Source of the DNA: Candidatus Aminicenantota bacterium
GTDB lineage: Bacteria > Acidobacteriota > Aminicenantia > Aminicenantales > Aminicenantaceae
Assembly: GCA_016926925.1 (NCBI GenBank)
Contig: JAFGNQ010000231.1
Coordinates: 1 to 5,038, forward strand
DNA length: 5,038 nt
Reading direction: 5' to 3'
Shown here: positions 1-5,038 of the stretch, in pieces
Position numbering within the stretch: the first letter of the stretch is position 1
Layout: the number at the start of each line of letters is the position of its first letter
Notes under the pieces: generated by a model
Told to the model about the DNA's origin: nothing
Databases searched by the model: none
Seen by the model: the letters and a program-made list of their open reading frames with translations, nothing else
Program-made: the position numbers and the translations under genes

Positions 1-2
1 AT

Positions 3-56
3 AAAGAACAGAATAAAGATGATGGAATTTTTGAGAGAACGATATGCGATAAATAA
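3..56 (+). CDS. Possible C-terminal tail of a convergent gene (partial, unidentified)
   Basis: Plus-strand frame 3 is open from the window edge and ends with TAA at 54-56, giving KEQNKDDGIFERTICDK. This is a hydrophilic tail with no recognisable domain. It is supported mainly by position: a hairpin with a T-run that would terminate plus-strand transcription lies 42 bp beyond the stop (99-121). Plus frame 1 is also open from the edge, to TAG at 190-192, but it runs antisense into arsC and is less likely. Seventeen codons cannot establish a gene, so this stays tentative. Confidence 0.22.
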   Translation, partial: KEQNKDDGIFERTICDK

Positions 57-90
57 GCTATCCGCTTTTTTCAGCGGGCCCTATTATACG

Positions 91-121
91 AAAAAGGGAG
101 CCTTGGAGTTAAGGCTTTTTT
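91..121. terminator. Bidirectional intrinsic terminator at the arsC 3' end
   Basis: A 6-bp perfect stem, AGCCTT (99-104) with AAGGCT (111-116), closes a 6-nt loop. Read on the minus strand it is followed by CCC and then TTTTT (95-91), and ends the ars operon. Read on the plus strand the T-run follows at once (117-121), so it is actually stronger for a gene arriving from the left. The arsC stop codon (111-109) sits at the stem-loop junction, so the last arsC codons form one arm. A second small hairpin, CCGCT/AGCGG (62-66 with 73-77), lies nearby but has no T-run after it. Confidence 0.7.
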
Positions 122-549
122 GTCATCGTGCCCCCGAATTCTTTGTCGACCCAATCTCTTATTTCATCTCTAATCCGCCTGAATACAGATAGTTTCGTCT
201 CGTCATTTCCTTTTGCTGCCGCAGGGTCTTCAAAACTTTTATGCAGGATTTCCTTCCCTCCGGGGAAAAAGGGACAGGTCTCCTTCGCGTGATCGCAAAC
301 CGTGATGACATAATCGAACTTTTGGTCCTGAAATTCTTGAACACTTTTTGATCGGTGTCCGGAAATGTCGATCCCCAGCTCCGACATAACGCGAACAGCA
401 AAGGGATTTACTCTTGACGGCTCTGTTCCTGCACTGTGGGCCTCATAGCGATCGCTGTAAAGTGCCTTCATCATGCCTTCCGCCATTTGAGACCGCGCGG
501 AATTGTGCGTGCAGATAAAAAGAATGCGTTTTTTTAAAGGAGGGTTCAT
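109..549 (-). CDS. arsC: Arsenate reductase, thioredoxin-coupled (LMW-PTPase fold)
   Basis: This cytosolic enzyme reduces arsenate to arsenite. The 146-aa protein has the low-molecular-weight phosphatase P-loop CTHNSARS with the C-X5-R signature (Cys13, Arg19), and the redox cysteines Cys85 and Cys92 ([11 protein letters not shown]). These match the Cys10/Cys82/Cys89 triad of S. aureus pI258 ArsC, and Asp108-Pro109 matches the family's general acid loop. This marks the thioredoxin-dependent class, not the glutaredoxin class. The ATG overlaps the acr3 stop in an ATGA (549-546), implying translational coupling, and a Shine-Dalgarno GAAAGGAG lies at 557-564 inside acr3. It is the last gene of the operon. 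The 79-aa CPRC protein encoded upstream is a candidate dedicated reductant (inference). Length is normal and nothing is missing. Confidence 0.96.
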   Translation of the reverse strand: MNPPLKKRILFICTHNSARSQMAEGMMKALYSDRYEAHSAGTEPSRVNPFAVRVMSELGIDISGHRSKSVQEFQDQKFDYVITVCDHAKETCPFFPGGKEILHKSFEDPAAAKGNDETKLSVFRRIRDEIRDWVDKEFGGTMTKKP

Positions 550-1745
550 TTCGCTTCTCCTTTCGGCTTAAACCAATTTTGTGTCCGCAGGCAAATCCGA
601 ACCAACATCAGCATCACAGGAACTTCGATGAGGACGCCGACGACTGTCGCCAGCGCTGCGCCCGATGAAAGCCCAAAAAGCATAACAGCTGTGGCAATGG
701 CTACCTCAAAATGATTGGATGCTCCGATCATGGCCGAAGGCGCAGCATCCGGATAAGAAAGCTTGAGCAGTCTGGCCAATCCGTAGGCAATCCAGAATAT
801 CAAATTGGTCTGGATAAAAAGCGGAATAGCGATCCAGAGTATCGTCAGAGGATTAGAGAGAATCACTTCTCCTTTGAAGGAAAACAATAGAACAAGCGTA
901 ATGAGAAGAGCGGTAATGGTGATAGGTGTAAGAAGATGGAGGAATTTTGTATTGAACCAATCCAGTCCTTTTTTTGCTATTATCAGCTTTCGTGAAATAA
1001 AACCTGCTGCAAGCGGTAGAGCTACATAAATTCCTATGGAGAGCAAAAGGGCTTTCCAGGGGACGGGAAGACGACCGATGCCTAACAGAAATCCGCCGAG
1101 AGGACCGTACAGGAACAGCATGGTCAAAGAATTTATGGCAACCATGACCAGGGTGTGTCCGTCATTTCCCTTAGCCAGATAGCCCCAGACCAGAACCATT
1201 GCCGTGCAGGGAGCAATCCCCAGCAGGATACACCCTGCTAAATAGCTTCTCCATAATGGAACAGCAAGCATCTTGACTCCTTCGATGAGAACGACTGTTC
1301 CGGCTCCGTGTTGGGCTCCCACGGGAAGATCGAGACCTAAAGGCATCTTTATGTAATCGAGTGCTTCGGTGCCTATAAAGGTTTTAAAAAGGACGCCTAA
1401 AAATACTAGGGCAATGGCATACATGGTAAAAGGCTTGATAGCCCAGTTGACAAACAAAGTCAAACTTACTGGTTTGAAGTTTTTCCCGGCCTGAAGTACT
1501 TCCGCAAAATCGATCTTGACCATGATGGGATACATCATGAAAAAGAGACAAACGGCAATCGGAATAGATACAACGGGGGCTTCATTCACGTAGATGGCCA
1601 GGCCATCCAGGAATGTTGCCACCTTTGGAGCCAGTTTGCCCAACACGATGCCGATCACGATACACAAGATAACCCAGACACTAAGGTACCTTTCGAATAG
1701 ACTCAGTCCTTTAGGTTGTTTTGTTATGCAGGCTTTGTCTTCCAT
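546..1745 (-). CDS. acr3: Arsenite efflux permease, Acr3 family (BASS superfamily)
   Basis: This inner-membrane carrier exports arsenite driven by the proton gradient. The 399-aa protein has about ten hydrophobic segments. Family hallmarks are visible: the N-terminal [20 protein letters not shown] segment, [10 protein letters not shown] near residue 100, [18 protein letters not shown] with the essential TM4 cysteine (Cys180), [11 protein letters not shown] near 292-302, and [13 protein letters not shown] with the conserved glutamate (Glu347). The ATG at 1745-1743 follows a strong GAGGAGG (1750-1756). The oddity is the stretch around residues 125-168, between TM3 and the cysteine helix. It carries roughly 35 more residues than the B. 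subtilis Acr3 as I recall it, including [19 protein letters not shown]. The gene is translationally coupled to arsC downstream and sits 123 bp after ccdA. Confidence 0.96.
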   Translation of the reverse strand: MEDKACITKQPKGLSLFERYLSVWVILCIVIGIVLGKLAPKVATFLDGLAIYVNEAPVVSIPIAVCLFFMMYPIMVKIDFAEVLQAGKNFKPVSLTLFVNWAIKPFTMYAIALVFLGVLFKTFIGTEALDYIKMPLGLDLPVGAQHGAGTVVLIEGVKMLAVPLWRSYLAGCILLGIAPCTAMVLVWGYLAKGNDGHTLVMVAINSLTMLFLYGPLGGFLLGIGRLPVPWKALLLSIGIYVALPLAAGFISRKLIIAKKGLDWFNTKFLHLLTPITITALLITLVLLFSFKGEVILSNPLTILWIAIPLFIQTNLIFWIAYGLARLLKLSYPDAAPSAMIGASNHFEVAIATAVMLFGLSSGAALATVVGVLIEVPVMLMLVRICLRTQNWFKPKGEAK

Positions 1746-1868
1746 TTGTCCTCCTCGTTGTTCCTAGATCGGTAAGGTTCAATTTTCTGTTAACCGTTCA
1801 TTCTCTCCCGATAAATCCGAGTGATTATTAATTTATCGTTTTTCAGCCATATGAATCTTCCCTTTTAG
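1746..1868 (-). promoter_or_regulatory. ccdA-acr3 spacer with inverted repeat (role unclear)
   Basis: This 123-bp spacer has no supportable gene. It contains a perfect 8-bp inverted repeat, CGATAAAT (1809-1816) and ATTTATCG (1831-1838), around a 14-nt loop. On the minus strand no T-run follows it, so it is not a clear terminator for the operon; on the plus strand TTTTT follows it. The heptamer ATATGAA at 1849-1855 matches the half-site of the operator in front of the permease, but without its partner. An mRNA processing hairpin or a minor regulatory site is possible. I see no convincing internal promoter. Confidence 0.3.
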
Positions 1869-2552
1869 CTAAAGTAAAAAATAAATTCCTACAAGAATGA
1901 TGATTACACCGGCGGCTTTCTGGAGAATGAGATTCGCTTTCCTTACACCTCTTGATTCTATCAAGCACTTGGCTGTGCCCATGGATGTGCCGGCAATGAG
2001 GATAAGAAGCGAGTGGCCGAGGGCATAGACAAAAAGCAATAATCCTCCGTAGATGATGTTTCCTTTGCTGCCAACATAGGCCAGGAGAACAGCCAGGATG
2101 GGAACAGCGCAGGGTGTCGATACAATTCCGAACAGAAGGCCGAGGAGAAAGGCGCCGAAATTTCCCCCTTTTTTCAGATTCAAGAACTCAGGTGTACGGA
2201 AGTTCAATTTTAACAGGCCGAAGAGGTGACCCCCCATCACCAGGCAGATGGCGGCGACGATGTACTTCCAGAATCTTCCCACATCGCCGAACATCTGGCC
2301 CAGCAGCCCCGATATGAGACCTAATGCAGTAAAAGTTATGCTGAGTCCTGAAATGAAGAATAATGAGAAGATCAGGGATTGCTTCAAACCGGTTGCTACC
2401 TTGTAGCCTGCAACCACACTCATCATCAAGGGAATCATGGCCAGTACGCAAGGATTGGAAGCGGTCGTTATTCCTCCGATGAAAACAGCAATCACGGCCA
2501 GCCAGGGATTGTGTTGGATGATCTGAGAAACGTCACCGAGCAGGTTTTCCAC
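1869..2552 (-). CDS. ccdA: CcdA/DsbD-type transmembrane thiol-disulfide transporter
   Basis: This inner-membrane protein passes electrons from cytosolic thioredoxin to thiol proteins outside the membrane. The 227-aa protein is the compact CcdA type, with about six hydrophobic segments and no extra periplasmic domains. The two redox cysteines sit in the family motifs ASNPC (Cys35) and STPC (Cys148), in the pseudo-symmetric halves expected for DsbD-beta/CcdA. Translation appears to start at GTG (2552-2550): TAA lies in frame three codons upstream, and the next ATG (Met39) would delete the first cysteine. The Shine-Dalgarno is weak (AGG near the upstream stop), so expression probably depends on coupling to the thioredoxin-like gene that ends 12 bp before. 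The context suggests it serves that exported thioredoxin rather than cytochrome c maturation, because no ccm/res genes are seen here. Confidence 0.9.
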   Translation of the reverse strand: MENLLGDVSQIIQHNPWLAVIAVFIGGITTASNPCVLAMIPLMMSVVAGYKVATGLKQSLIFSLFFISGLSITFTALGLISGLLGQMFGDVGRFWKYIVAAICLVMGGHLFGLLKLNFRTPEFLNLKKGGNFGAFLLGLLFGIVSTPCAVPILAVLLAYVGSKGNIIYGGLLLFVYALGHSLLILIAGTSMGTAKCLIESRGVRKANLILQKAAGVIIILVGIYFLL

Positions 2553-2564
2553 GGTTCTTTATAC

Positions 2565-3011
2565 CTAAAGGATTTCTTTTTCCTTGAGCATGTCTAAAAT
2601 CTCATCCTTTGGAAATAATCCGACATGCCGGAAGATTTCCTTCCCATTTGAATCAATAAATACTTGAGTTGGAATAAGCTGGATACGGTAATGGCGTGCC
2701 GGGCGGGGATCTTTCCAGACATCGTAAAAAACGACCTGGATTTTCCCCACATATTCTTCGGCGATTTCCTTCATGATCGGCTGCATGGCCTTGCAGGGAA
2801 TGCACTTGTCTGCCCCCAGTTCGATGAAGGTCACTAGGTGCGCCGTAAAATCGAGATCGAGATTGTGGGTCACCAGCACTTCTCCCTTGACAATAGAGCT
2901 GTTTTGTTCCAAATTTTCGCTTATTGCTTCATTTTTTTCCCGGCCGCAGGCTATGTTCAGGTAAAGCAGAAAGAGCACTGGGAATAAAAAGAGAGGTTTA
3001 TGTCGTCTCAT
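2565..3011 (-). CDS. Exported thioredoxin-like protein, probable lipoprotein
   Basis: This is a periplasmic thiol-disulfide protein. Residues 1-21 form a signal peptide (MRRHK, then a hydrophobic core), ending at LNIAC with Cys22 as the likely lipidated residue. The lipobox is imperfect, with Asn at -3. A polar linker (about 23-50) leads to a thioredoxin fold: active site DKCIPC (Cys70, Cys73), a YDVWKDP segment near 96-102, cis-proline in LIPTQVF (Pro114), then the terminal strands and helix. CIPC replaces the usual WCGPC, and no tryptophan precedes the first cysteine. The ATG follows AAAGGAG (3021-3027) at good spacing. ccdA follows 12 bp downstream, so CcdA is its likely electron donor (inference). 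The 135-bp gap before it (3012-3146) holds the ribosome binding site but no clear promoter. Its substrate is unknown. Confidence 0.88.
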   Translation of the reverse strand: MRRHKPLFLFPVLFLLYLNIACGREKNEAISENLEQNSSIVKGEVLVTHNLDLDFTAHLVTFIELGADKCIPCKAMQPIMKEIAEEYVGKIQVVFYDVWKDPRPARHYRIQLIPTQVFIDSNGKEIFRHVGLFPKDEILDMLKEKEIL

Positions 3012-3146
3012 ATCTTATATCTCCTTTAAAAATAAGATTGTATGGTCAGCCGATGACAATAATGACAGGAATAGTCGGGCACATATTCGTAGGTTTTCTT
3101 TATCAGTTTGCTGTCAATTTTGTACGTTTTTAAAAATGAATTTTTA

Positions 3147-3386
3147 TCAAATCTCTTCTTTGATCCATTTTTTGATTTCTTCAGGAGAGGGGATGCGGCC
3201 GGATGCTTTGACTTTTCCGTTGATTACGAGCCCTGGTGTGGCAAAAATTTTGTACTCGGAGATTTTCTTTATGTCAGTGACTTTTTGGACATCGGCACTT
3301 ACATTCAGCGCTGCTAAGGCGTTGATCGTTCTTTTTTCCACTTCGCCGCACCGGGGGCAACCCGCTCCTAAAATCCTGATTTCCAT
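3147..3386 (-). CDS. Small CPRC thioredoxin-fold protein (redox-active disulfide protein 2 family)
   Basis: This is a 79-aa cytosolic thioredoxin/glutaredoxin-like protein of the Thioredoxin_3 group. It opens MEIRILGAGCPRC, with the redox pair Cys10-Pro-Arg-Cys13 directly after the first strand. A cis-proline loop, FATPGLVINGK (Pro51), follows, and a final helix, SPEEIKKWIKEEI. There is no signal peptide. The start is secure: ATG six nt after AAGGAGGT (3393-3400), and 24 bp after the permease stop. Such small proteins are commonly encoded beside ArsP/DUF318-type permeases and ArsR regulators (family knowledge). Here it could reduce ArsC, feed CcdA, or act on the permease's CSC cysteines. The sequence does not decide among these. 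Confidence 0.92.
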   Translation of the reverse strand: MEIRILGAGCPRCGEVEKRTINALAALNVSADVQKVTDIKKISEYKIFATPGLVINGKVKASGRIPSPEEIKKWIKEEI

Positions 3387-3410
3387 TTCACGACCTCCTT
3401 TTTTCTATTC

Positions 3411-4577
3411 TTAAAAGAAATGACCGTAAATCATTCCTGTGATCGTTGCCATAATGACCACAAGAGTAATATAGGCAAGTGTCTTTTTCGTTCCGATGAT
3501 GCTTCTTATGACCAACATGTTGGGAAGAGACAGGGCGGGCCCGGCCAGAAGGAGAGCAAGCGCCGGCCCTTGGCCCATTCCAGCTCCCAAGAGACCCTGG
3601 AGGATGGGGACTTCTGTCAGAGTGGCAAAATACATCAAGGCTCCAGCCAGAGATGCAAACAGGTTTGCTCCCAAGCTGTTTCCTCCAACGAGCCCGGCCA
3701 CCCAGTGACTGGGCATAATTCCTTCATGGCCGGGTCTTCCGAGCAAGAATCCTGCGACAAGGACTCCGGCAAAGAGAAGAGGAAAAATCTGCTTGGCGAA
3801 AATCCATGTAGAAAAAGCCCATTCCTTAAGCTCCGTTTTTTTGAACCAGGTGAAGATCATCCAGGAAAGGACAGCCAGCAAAGCCGCTCCCGCATACCAT
3901 TTCGCCTGGTAGATAAAGTGCCAGATTATAAGTTCCGGGCTGGATTTTCCCCAATTTATAATGACGAGGATGGCTACCATCACGCTGAAGTAAAGTGCTG
4001 TTTTCCACAAAGGCCGAACTTCTTTCTCCCCGCCTTCGACAAAGTCTGATTGTTCCCTGTTTTTTCCCTCTTCTTTGTTGAATAAAAGATGCATGATGAG
4101 GCCTATGACTACAGAAAAGATGATGGCGCCGAGCGCCCGTGCCAGGCCCAGCTTATAGCCAAGGACTTTTGCGGTTAGAATGATGGCCAGAACGTTGATG
4201 GCGGGTCCCGAATACAAAAAAGTCGTAGCCGGACCGATTCCAGCGCCTCTTGTATAGATACCAGCGAATAGGGGAAGGACAGTACAGGAACAAACTGCCA
4301 GAATCGTCCCTGACACGGAGGCTATGGAGTAGGAAAGGATTTTTTTCGCCTGAGCCCCGAAATATTTTATGACAGAAGCTTTGCTGATAAAAACCGAAAT
4401 GGCCCCGGCGATGAAAAAGGCAGGAACGAGGCAGAGAAGAACGTGCTGTCTGGCATATTCTTGAAGGAGTGCGAAAGCCTCTCCAATGGCATTCAGGACA
4501 GTAGGGTGCTGAAAAGGGATGAAATAGGCACCCAGAAAAGCAAAAAGAAATATGAGGAAAATCCATCTGTCTTTCAT
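3411..4577 (-). CDS. ArsP/DUF318-type permease with CSC motif
   Basis: This is a polytopic inner-membrane permease of 388 aa. Two related halves are visible. The first carries SGTILAVCSCTVLPLFAGI (Cys96, Cys98) and FLYSGPAINVLAI (120-132). The second carries TLTEVPILQGLLGAGMGQG (319-337) and LLLAGPALSLPNMLVI (342-357). A charged linker, about 167-190, separates them and is probably cytosolic. Characterised ArsP members export trivalent organoarsenicals such as methylarsenite (family knowledge), but this protein is longer than Campylobacter ArsP and belongs to the broader permease group, so its substrate is not certain. The vicinal CSC thiols are suited to binding soft metalloids. It is the first gene after the operator-promoter and structured leader. 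The ATG (4577) follows GGAGAGG (4585-4591) with 7-nt spacing. Confidence 0.9.
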   Translation of the reverse strand: MKDRWIFLIFLFAFLGAYFIPFQHPTVLNAIGEAFALLQEYARQHVLLCLVPAFFIAGAISVFISKASVIKYFGAQAKKILSYSIASVSGTILAVCSCTVLPLFAGIYTRGAGIGPATTFLYSGPAINVLAIILTAKVLGYKLGLARALGAIIFSVVIGLIMHLLFNKEEGKNREQSDFVEGGEKEVRPLWKTALYFSVMVAILVIINWGKSSPELIIWHFIYQAKWYAGAALLAVLSWMIFTWFKKTELKEWAFSTWIFAKQIFPLLFAGVLVAGFLLGRPGHEGIMPSHWVAGLVGGNSLGANLFASLAGALMYFATLTEVPILQGLLGAGMGQGPALALLLAGPALSLPNMLVIRSIIGTKKTLAYITLVVIMATITGMIYGHFF

Positions 4578-4612
4578 TTATACACCTCTCCATTTGTCCA
4601 TGCCGTCACTCA

Positions 4613-4710
4613 GAGATTTCCATTTTCGTCGCAGCCCGGGCTAGGTTGGATCGGCTTACGGTAGTTACCTACAGCCTTATGGGCTGCTTCCTCGCCGCTA
4701 CGGAAATCTC
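4613..4710 (-). promoter_or_regulatory. Candidate structured leader RNA upstream of the permease
   Basis: In transcript orientation GAGATTTCC (4710-4702) pairs perfectly with GGAAATCTC (4621-4613), closing a 98-nt domain. Inside, GCAGCCC (4687-4681) can pair with GGGCTGC (4637-4631), or its CAGCC part can pair instead with GGCTG (4676-4672) around a CATAA loop. The two options exclude each other. GTAG-GTAA-CTAC (4672-4661) makes a short hairpin with a GNRA-type loop. CGTAGC/GCGACG adds an imperfect inner helix. The 3' arm of the closing stem contains UCUCU (4616-4612), which can instead pair with the permease Shine-Dalgarno GGAGA (4591-4587). It is locally richer in G+C than the A+T-rich promoter beside it. 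I do not recognise a known riboswitch class. A mobile palindromic repeat is the main alternative. Confidence 0.5.
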
Positions 4711-4754
4711 GACGTGTGAACAATCCAGGCTGATTATTTAATGATATATATTTC

Positions 4755-4774
4755 ATATGAACATATATTCATAT
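4755..4774. promoter_or_regulatory. ArsR/SmtB-type operator
   Basis: The 20-bp site ATATGAACATATATTCATAT is a perfect 7-bp inverted repeat with a 6-bp spacer. Its TGAA-N6-TTCA core has the same geometry as 12-2-12 operators bound by SmtB/CzrA-like ArsR-family repressors (family knowledge). It overlaps the putative -10 box, so binding would block RNA polymerase. A partly overlapping perfect palindrome, TTCATATGAA, lies at 4752-4761 and may extend the site. The repressor encoded just upstream is the obvious candidate ligand. Confidence 0.72.
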
Positions 4775-4796
4775 TACTTCAAACCGTTTTTGTCAA
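4768..4796 (-). promoter_or_regulatory. Sigma-70-like promoter of the permease operon
   Basis: On the minus strand a consensus -35 TTGACA (4796-4791) is followed, after exactly 17 nt, by TATGAA (4773-4768) as a -10 box with 4 of 6 consensus bases. Transcription would start near 4761, giving a leader of about 180 nt that includes the foldable 4613-4710 element. The -10 lies within the operator inverted repeat, a standard arrangement for ArsR-repressed operons. Confidence 0.68.
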
Positions 4797-4853
4797 GTCT
4801 TTTTTTGGTGCATTTCTCAGGAAGTGAATTTCCGTGATATGACAATAGGAGGA

Positions 4854-5038
4854 TTAGCTGGAAGGGATTGTTTCACCGCATTTCTGCATCCGGATATTTT
4901 CTTTCATGCAAATTTCCAGATTTTTTCTGTCTTCTTCAAATTCCTCAGAATCGGCGAAGTTTTCTTCGAACATATTTTCAAATAATTCGCTCAGATTCTT
5001 TTTTGTTTTATCCGAAATCCCGTAATTCGTCCACTTCC
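4854..5038 (-). CDS. arsR: ArsR-family transcriptional repressor, C-terminal part (5' end outside window)
   Basis: Sixty residues plus a stop (TAA, 4856-4854) are visible. They begin with KWTNYGIS, which fits the end of the winged-helix beta-hairpin (the position of G-[RK]-W-x-x-Y in ArsR proteins). An acidic helix follows (LSELFENMFEENFADSEEFEEDRKNLE), then a tail ICMKENIRMQKCGETIPSS. The extended tail with an EEDRKNLE-like stretch is typical of longer ArsR homologues that precede Acr3 genes. Two cysteines ten residues apart (visible residues 43 and 53) are candidate As(III) ligands, but known ArsR sites vary in position, so this is conjecture. The helix-turn-helix and sensor helices lie outside the window. 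No T-run terminator follows, so read-through into the permease operon is possible. Confidence 0.75.
   Translation of the reverse strand, partial: KWTNYGISDKTKKNLSELFENMFEENFADSEEFEEDRKNLEICMKENIRMQKCGETIPSS

Noticed and set aside
1..192. Plus-strand frame 1 open to 192
   Set aside because: It overlaps arsC antisense and passes through the terminator hairpin. Openness over 63 codons at a window edge is not evidence of a gene.
805..1029. Plus-strand 74-codon frame within acr3
   Set aside because: Antisense shadow of conserved Acr3 coding sequence, with no independent support.
3026..3146. Out-of-frame minus-strand reading with a CHYCH motif between the two thioredoxin genes
   Set aside because: It continues past the end of the 79-aa gene in the +1 frame and ends at the next gene's ribosome binding site, but has no start codon with a ribosome binding site. 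The CxxC is probably chance.
3420..4049. Plus-strand open frame of 209 codons opposite the permease
   Set aside because: It is fully antisense to a strongly supported membrane protein gene, its translation is low-complexity polar sequence with no domain, and there is no matching ribosome binding site or promoter.
4153..4593. Minus-strand 146-codon frame starting just upstream of the permease ATG
   Set aside because: It is an out-of-frame reading of the permease gene. The Cys/Arg/Ser/His-rich product lacks any motif, and the Shine-Dalgarno at 4585-4591 lies inside it and serves the permease.
4613..4710. tRNA or tRNA-like gene
   Set aside because: The length and 9-bp end stem invited this, but no T-arm GTTCRANNC, no 7-bp acceptor pattern, no anticodon arm at the right place and no CCA are present.
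4641..4710. Integron attC site
   Set aside because: A GTTGGAT core-like heptamer occurs at 4645-4651, but no paired RYYYAAC site or attC arm arrangement is found.
4820..4853. Terminator after arsR
   Set aside because: GGAA/TTCC can form only about a 4-bp stem and no T-run follows on the minus strand.

Overview
This window holds most of an arsenic-type detoxification operon read leftward (minus strand). Base composition is moderate. A lipoprotein-like thioredoxin and a CcdA protein point to a Gram-negative bacterium, and the Acr3 plus thioredoxin-type ArsC pairing with a small CPRC thioredoxin resembles anaerobic lineages such as Desulfobacterota. That placement is an inference from protein style, not from a marker gene.

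Layout in transcription order, right to left: (1) the last 60 codons of an ArsR-family repressor (to 4854); (2) a 276-bp regulatory interval with a sigma-70-like promoter, an ArsR/SmtB-type operator over its -10 box, and a 98-nt foldable leader element closed by a perfect 9-bp stem; (3) a two-repeat ArsP/DUF318-type permease with a CSC motif; (4) a 79-aa cytosolic CPRC thioredoxin-fold protein; (5) an exported, probably lipid-anchored thioredoxin-like protein with CIPC; (6) a CcdA-type membrane thiol transporter starting at GTG; (7) a 123-bp gap with an inverted repeat; (8) an Acr3 arsenite efflux permease with an unusual insertion; (9) a thioredoxin-coupled arsenate reductase ArsC overlapping acr3 by 4 bp; (10) a terminator hairpin overlapping the arsC stop, probably serving a convergent gene on the left as well.

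How the genes may work together: ArsC reduces arsenate to arsenite using a thioredoxin-like electron donor, and Acr3 exports the arsenite. The ArsP-type permease would export another species, perhaps trivalent organoarsenicals. The three redox proteins (cytosolic CPRC, membrane CcdA, periplasmic CIPC lipoprotein) form a plausible cytoplasm-to-periplasm thiol relay inside the operon. The relay's target is not revealed by the sequence. The most unexplained element is the structured leader in front of the permease, whose closing stem competes with pairing to the permease Shine-Dalgarno sequence.
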